A DNA stretch of 64,000 nt from Neolewinella lacunae (GTDB lineage: Bacteria; Bacteroidota; Bacteroidia; Chitinophagales; Saprospiraceae). The stretch spans positions 64,501 through 128,500 of the forward strand of contig NZ_JACSIT010000050.1 of NCBI RefSeq assembly GCF_014349155.1, in the 5' to 3' direction. The notes below the pieces were generated by a model. It saw only the letters and a program-made list of their open reading frames with translations, searched no databases and had not been told where the DNA came from. The translations under genes were made by a program, and so were the position numbers. Positions 60,331 to 64,000 of this stretch are shown here, one piece after another; position 1 is the stretch's first letter, and the number at the start of each line of letters is the position of its first letter.

Positions 60331-61479
60331 TTGACCGCCCTCCTCCTGGCCGTTTGCGCAGCCGTCATCCTCACCTACGCGGGCTGGCAGCTGCGCAATC
60401 TTTGGTGGTGGCAGCGTTTGCCGGCGACGGAGGGCTTAGCGGCGGAGACGGGTCCCTTCATTTCCGTCGTCGTTCCCTACCGCAACGAGGGGGCCAATCT
60501 GACCCGGCTGCTGCGTTCTTTGGCCGCCCAGGATTATCCCCGCGACCGGTGGGAGCTTTTGCTCATCGATGATTTTTCGACCGACATTAGCCGTTCTGGG
60601 GCGCTCAACGCAGGTGCGGGGGAAGTCGCTGCGGCAGCAATGAAGGTCCAAACCCTCGCCCTGGCCGATCACTACGCGGAAGACGCCCTCGTGGCCCACA
60701 AAAAAGCCGCCCTCGCCCTGGGCATCCAGCGCAGCAGCGGCGAAGTGATCTTCACGACCGACGCCGACTGCGACCTGCCGCCCGACCTGCTCCGCCGCCT
60801 GGCCCGGAGCTTTCGTCCGGACACCGAGGTGGTCTTAGGTCCGGTGTTCAACGCGCCTGTGGTGGGCTTTTGTGCGGGTTTTCAGGCCCTCGACTTGATG
60901 GCTTACCAGTTCTTGACGGGCAGCAGCCTCGCGGCGGGCACCCCTACCCTGGCCAACGGCGCCTGCTTCGCCTTCCGGCGGCGGACTTTCGAGCGCGTCG
61001 GCGGCTACGCTGGCGTGGATCATCTGCCTTCGGGAGACGACGTCTTGCTGCTCCACAAGTTCCGCGCGGCCCTATCCCCCGCTGCTTTCGCCTGGCTGGA
61101 AACCGGTGTTCCCGTTTTTACCCAACCCGTAGTGGGATGGCGTGCGCTGTGGATGCAACGGCTGCGCTGGGCGGGCAAGGCCGGGCAGTACCGGGCCAAG
61201 GAATTGGAATTTGCCCAGGCGCTGACCTTTCTCTGCTGCCTTGCGGTCATTGCTCTTTTGTTCCTTGCCCTGCACCTGCGCTCCGGCGCCCCCTTGCTGC
61301 TCTGGCTCCCGAAAATAGCCGTGGACGGGCTGGGCCTGCGGGCGATTGCGCGGCGCTACGGACAGACGGCCCTGCTGCGCTGGTACCCGCCCACGCTGCT
61401 GCTCTACCCTTTTTTCCTGGTCGCGGTGGGCACGGCGGCGCTGCTGGGTTTTCGGGTGGGGTGGAAGGGGCGGGGGTAA
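60331..61479 (+). CDS. family 2 glycosyltransferase
   Basis: 382 residues beginning with TTG directly after the upstream stop codon. GT2 catalytic fold with SVVVPYRNEG near residue 47, LLIDDFSTD near 80 and DADCDLPPDL near 148 (donor binding), and hydrophobic segments near the end (LTFLCCLAVIALLFLAL and LLLYPFFLVAVGTAALLGF), so it is membrane-bound. It may make a polysaccharide or a lipid-linked sugar. Two motif copies lie in frame (60599 and 61272). Confidence 0.85.
   Translation: MTALLLAVCAAVILTYAGWQLRNLWWWQRLPATEGLAAETGPFISVVVPYRNEGANLTRLLRSLAAQDYPRDRWELLLIDDFSTDISRSGALNAGAGEVAAAAMKVQTLALADHYAEDALVAHKKAALALGIQRSSGEVIFTTDADCDLPPDLLRRLARSFRPDTEVVLGPVFNAPVVGFCAGFQALDLMAYQFLTGSSLAAGTPTLANGACFAFRRRTFERVGGYAGVDHLPSGDDVLLLHKFRAALSPAAFAWLETGVPVFTQPVVGWRALWMQRLRWAGKAGQYRAKELEFAQALTFLCCLAVIALLFLALHLRSGAPLLLWLPKIAVDGLGLRAIARRYGQTALLRWYPPTLLLYPFFLVAVGTAALLGFRVGWKGRG
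60599..60617 (+). repeat. dispersed bipartite motif, copy 15
   Basis: GGGCGC-TCAA-CGCAGGTGC, exact with a 4-base spacer. In frame in the GT2 gene, coding for GALNAGA exactly as in the FAD oxidoreductase. Confidence 0.7.
61272..61291 (-). repeat. dispersed bipartite motif, copy 16
   Basis: GGGCGC-CGGAG-CGCAGGTGC on the minus strand, exact halves with a 5-base spacer. Coding strand reads LHLRSGAP in the GT2 gene. Confidence 0.6.
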
Positions 61480-61543
61480 ATTTAGAATTTGGCTTCGCTA
61501 GAGTTGGCATCAATTCGCTTGCTTGGGCTATGCCAACTGCGCA

Positions 61544-62812
61544 CTATTCACTTTTTGGCCTAAACAAGTAATGAACATTAGGGATATGCACAGCATCCTT
61601 CACCAGTAACCTATCAGTCTCAACAACTATGGCACCATTTTCACGATCTACTTCCACTACCCTTATTTCGTCTTCCTTGCGATAAAAAATACATTTATCC
61701 TGAAAAAGTAAGACCTCTGAATCAAGCGAACCCATGTCGAATGTCAGGAAATTTTCATTTACAATATCATAGAAAAATCCAATCCCTGTCTTGTCCAAGA
61801 GGAAATGTTGAGAGATATTTCTCCCGCTCCGTATCAATGAATCCCTAAATAAGAAATTTTGGTGAAGCAATCTAGAAAAATCGGATGATTTTTCGGTGAA
61901 AGACAAATAAGTTTCATTCCTTCTCAACTCAGAGGTCCCATAAATCCAATCACCATCTATTGCCCATTTACACGATGTGTTACTTGGCAAAACAAGGGTA
62001 TCAATTTTTTTATTATTTTTAGTGTAGACATAGGTAATATTTGAGCTATCTATAGATGCTTTATAGTCACTATTTACACTTTGTCCAATAAAATATTCAT
62101 CGTTATTCACATCAATCGAAATTTCACTAATGCTCGAGTCTCTGTACTGAAAAGGTATTTGAATAAAAGCGTCAGGCATAGAATTATATTCTCTGACGCC
62201 AAAATTAGCTTTAAGTCGATCAAATTTCCCATCAGGGTATTTATAAGAAAAATAAGCATCGTCTTGAAATGGCGAAGTGATTGAGGGCATAGAAATATTT
62301 TGTAAATCGGCAACAGTAAAAATATTTCTATGCAACTTATAATTAAGAGCACCCCATTCCATTTCAGGATATCTAAAGTCGTTACAGGCATACAATTCAT
62401 TATCATCCATAATGAAAAAACCAGAAATAAAATATCTCCTGAACCCTCCAATATCACCAGATAGAATTGAATTTATATCCAAAGAATCTGAATAATTCAA
62501 AAATCCAAACCGTATTACACCCGATGATTTGAAAAGATTTCGGCCTTCAAAATATAAAATTCCTCTGTCGGGGAAATTATGCATCTTAATAATAAATTCA
62601 TCTTCAAGATAATTTAGGGTGTCCAAAATCAATAGGGAATCTCCACTGATTTCCAAAAGTGAAATTACGGGAGGGCGATCGATCCCATTTGTACTTGCTG
62701 TATATTCTGTTATTTCACCGCTAATTATAACTATATTTCCTGCTTCATTTTGCGCTAAAATTTTGATTGAAAAAATAATTAATACAAAAATAGATGCAAT
62801 TACCCTAATCAT
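61544..62812 (-). CDS. exported protein of unknown function (AT-rich island)
   Basis: 422 residues with a signal peptide (MIRVIASIFVLIIFSIKILAQ). The rest looks like irregular beta-strands with repeated short motifs such as NDELYACNDFR and CKWAIDGDWIYG; a beta-propeller is possible but no family is recognised. Its start overlaps the stop of the upstream lysozyme-like gene in an ATGA arrangement at 62809-62812, so both are translated together. The codon use differs from the rest of the window. Confidence 0.65.
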   Translation of the reverse strand: MIRVIASIFVLIIFSIKILAQNEAGNIVIISGEITEYTASTNGIDRPPVISLLEISGDSLLILDTLNYLEDEFIIKMHNFPDRGILYFEGRNLFKSSGVIRFGFLNYSDSLDINSILSGDIGGFRRYFISGFFIMDDNELYACNDFRYPEMEWGALNYKLHRNIFTVADLQNISMPSITSPFQDDAYFSYKYPDGKFDRLKANFGVREYNSMPDAFIQIPFQYRDSSISEISIDVNNDEYFIGQSVNSDYKASIDSSNITYVYTKNNKKIDTLVLPSNTSCKWAIDGDWIYGTSELRRNETYLSFTEKSSDFSRLLHQNFLFRDSLIRSGRNISQHFLLDKTGIGFFYDIVNENFLTFDMGSLDSEVLLFQDKCIFYRKEDEIRVVEVDRENGAIVVETDRLLVKDAVHIPNVHYLFRPKSE

Positions 62813-64000
62813 CGATAAAACATTTTAATTGTTCCTGGAAGAGCACTGCTTGATACACTAGAGATTCTTTCAATATAATTATGGGTTGTCGGAACACCAT
62901 GTACATAATACGTCGCTGATTCCGGATTTATTTTCCATTTTGGTCTTCCGCCAATTATATCAACCGTTAAAAAATCTACTGAAGCACCATTAAATCTTTT
63001 CAGGATGACTGCATCTAAAACGGAGGCTACATTATCCATTTCCCTATAATTATTAGAAGGGAATACCTGACTTATAAGTGGATTAGTTGAGTAAAATACA
63101 TTTGCAGTCTGCGCCCATCGAAGCTCTCCATAGTCAATAATTGGAATAGTATCAGATTTACCATAAAGCTGAATGTCTTCAATAATAAGTTCAGCGCGAC
63201 TAATCATGGGCGCTTCTGCTTCTTGGGCTATTTCTTGAAGACGCCTAATACAGTCAATAATATTGGCTTTCCAACTCCAAAGAATTTCTGGAGAATTTGG
63301 TCGAGGATTCGTCGGTTGCGCAAGCCCCCACCCGCCATCAAAACTCATGTTGGGACATCGACTAAAAGCATCCCAAGTAGCCCACAAATTTTCATTCCTT
63401 GAATCATAAGAATTAAATTGGCGCATTGCAGAAGAAGGTGTAATACCAGTGTGCCCAGAATTACTTTCACTAATCAACAACCGATTTAGGAACCAAAAAA
63501 CGTCGAGAGGACGATCTTGACGATTGTTTAAAAAATTTGACACCGCAATAAGTCTCGGATTAAGTCCCTTGATACTAAATTCAAATTGTTTGAGTGTACT
63601 CCCAAAATGATCAATGACAAAAATTGTTGCTCTGCCTCCAACTACAGTATCCAAACGTGGGAATACGTAATTAAATCCAAATTCTAAACTATCCATTGTA
63701 AAGACAGTGACATCATTTCTATCCCTTGTTGGATGCCCTGAAACCTTTCTTGAATATTCAACTACTAATTTTACATCCACTTTAGGGTAGCACAAGTCCA
63801 GATTATCATAAGACCAAAAATCTAAAAAAAAGCTAATTTCAGGCATATCTGCTGCTTCAGAAATAAATAACGTTTCCCGTTCATTGAGGAAGGTGTTGCA
63901 TCCATCGATGCTAATATTCAGAATTATTGAATCTGGGGTTGCACTATTTTTAAGTTCTTCATTTTTTGAACTTGAGCAACAAAATTTTCGCCTATCAACT
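62809..64000 (-). CDS. lipoprotein with lysozyme-like motif, 5' end outside window
   Basis: The frame is open to the window edge; the first in-window residues RRKFCCSSSKNEE look like the end of a lipoprotein signal with the acceptor cysteine. The internal ATG at 63846 is not a likely start. FLNRLLISESNSGHTG followed by DGGWGLAQPTNPRP matches the glutamate-then-GWGLxQ order of lytic transglycosylase (lysozyme-fold) domains. The rest, with WKINPES and HGVPTTHNYIERIS, is unrecognised. It is translationally coupled to the next gene. Confidence 0.6.
   Translation of the reverse strand, partial: VDRRKFCCSSSKNEELKNSATPDSIILNISIDGCNTFLNERETLFISEAADMPEISFFLDFWSYDNLDLCYPKVDVKLVVEYSRKVSGHPTRDRNDVTVFTMDSLEFGFNYVFPRLDTVVGGRATIFVIDHFGSTLKQFEFSIKGLNPRLIAVSNFLNNRQDRPLDVFWFLNRLLISESNSGHTGITPSSAMRQFNSYDSRNENLWATWDAFSRCPNMSFDGGWGLAQPTNPRPNSPEILWSWKANIIDCIRRLQEIAQEAEAPMISRAELIIEDIQLYGKSDTIPIIDYGELRWAQTANVFYSTNPLISQVFPSNNYREMDNVASVLDAVILKRFNGASVDFLTVDIIGGRPKWKINPESATYYVHGVPTTHNYIERISSVSSSALPGTIKMFYR

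Larger units (their letters stand above)
61480..64000. other. AT-rich segment at the window end
   Basis: Base composition drops abruptly after the GT2 gene from GC-rich to clearly AT-rich and stays so to the edge. A 9-bp inverted repeat AGTTGGCAT/ATGCCAACT at 61502-61538 lies at the boundary. It contains two minus-strand genes. The contrast suggests horizontal origin. Confidence 0.7.

Noticed and set aside
1-64000. tRNA, rRNA or CRISPR array
   Set aside because: No cloverleaf T-loop context, rRNA stretch or regularly spaced direct repeats with unique spacers were seen; the 18-bp and 9-bp tandem repeats are coding or stem units.

Overview
The window looks like chromosomal DNA of a Bacteroidota, most likely a GC-rich marine member of the Saprospiria (Lewinella/Neolewinella-like). 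The evidence is the gene content (short second DnaE, DUF3810, gliding-type C-terminal sorting domain, FAS1, LURP-one, DUF6438, extended S16 and S17) and repeated -7 promoter elements of the Bacteroidota form TAnnTTTG. The genus is an inference from protein style; no search was run.

Layout. 1-5.4 kb: 3' part of a DNA2-like SF1 helicase, a DUF3810 membrane metalloprotease-like protein, thioredoxin and a MATE exporter. 5.4-21.2 kb, all minus strand: the str/S10/spc ribosomal cluster, read from the right as rpsL-rpsG-fusA-rpsJ-rplC-rplD-rplW-rplB-rpsS-rplV-rpsC-rplP-rpmC-rpsQ-rplN-rplX-rplE-rpsN-rpsH-rplF-rplR-rpsE-rpmD-rplO-secY. The cluster stops at secY, and it has unusually wide gaps at rpsC/rplP, rplV/rpsS and rpmD/rplO that carry a promoter motif or dispersed repeats. 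21.4-33.6 kb: a Tat-exported Gfo/Idh oxidoreductase, two small membrane proteins, a candidate small RNA, an HTH regulator, a short DnaE, RlmI, an FAD oxidoreductase, rpsP, a Tat-exported propeller protein and a transaldolase-like aldolase. 33.8-43.5 kb: an acidic protein, a GT39-like transferase, an exported amidohydrolase, an orphan LuxR-type regulator, a HldD-like epimerase, a DUF3703 protein, fructose-bisphosphatase, a glucosaminidase-like protein and a FAS1 lipoprotein. 43.5-61.5 kb: a repeat-rich zone with a DUF6438 lipoprotein, YidC, an alpha/beta hydrolase, an OmpA/H3TH pair, an exported caspase-like protein, a LURP-one protein, a sorted gliding-type protein, LspA, a TlpA-like thioredoxin and a GT2. 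61.5-64 kb: a strikingly AT-rich pair of exported proteins, one with a lysozyme-like motif.

Functional themes are translation (ribosomal proteins, EF-G, RlmI), membrane and envelope biogenesis (SecY, YidC, LspA, OmpA, LPS-type sugar epimerase, glycosyltransferases) and central sugar phosphate metabolism (fbp, fsa).

The most unusual signal is not a gene. A bipartite motif GGGCGC-N3..5-CGCAGGTGC occurs 16 times (14 exact, 2 slightly diverged) on both strands, in ribosomal operon gaps, other intergenic DNA and in frame within genes. In addition there are two copies of a ~173 bp MITE with long terminal inverted repeats and TAA flanks, one of them nested in another repeat whose uninterrupted relative lies 13.5 kb away. 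A third family (three copies) is built around a 9-bp GTAGTTCGG unit. I saw no tRNA, rRNA, CRISPR array or intact transposase gene.
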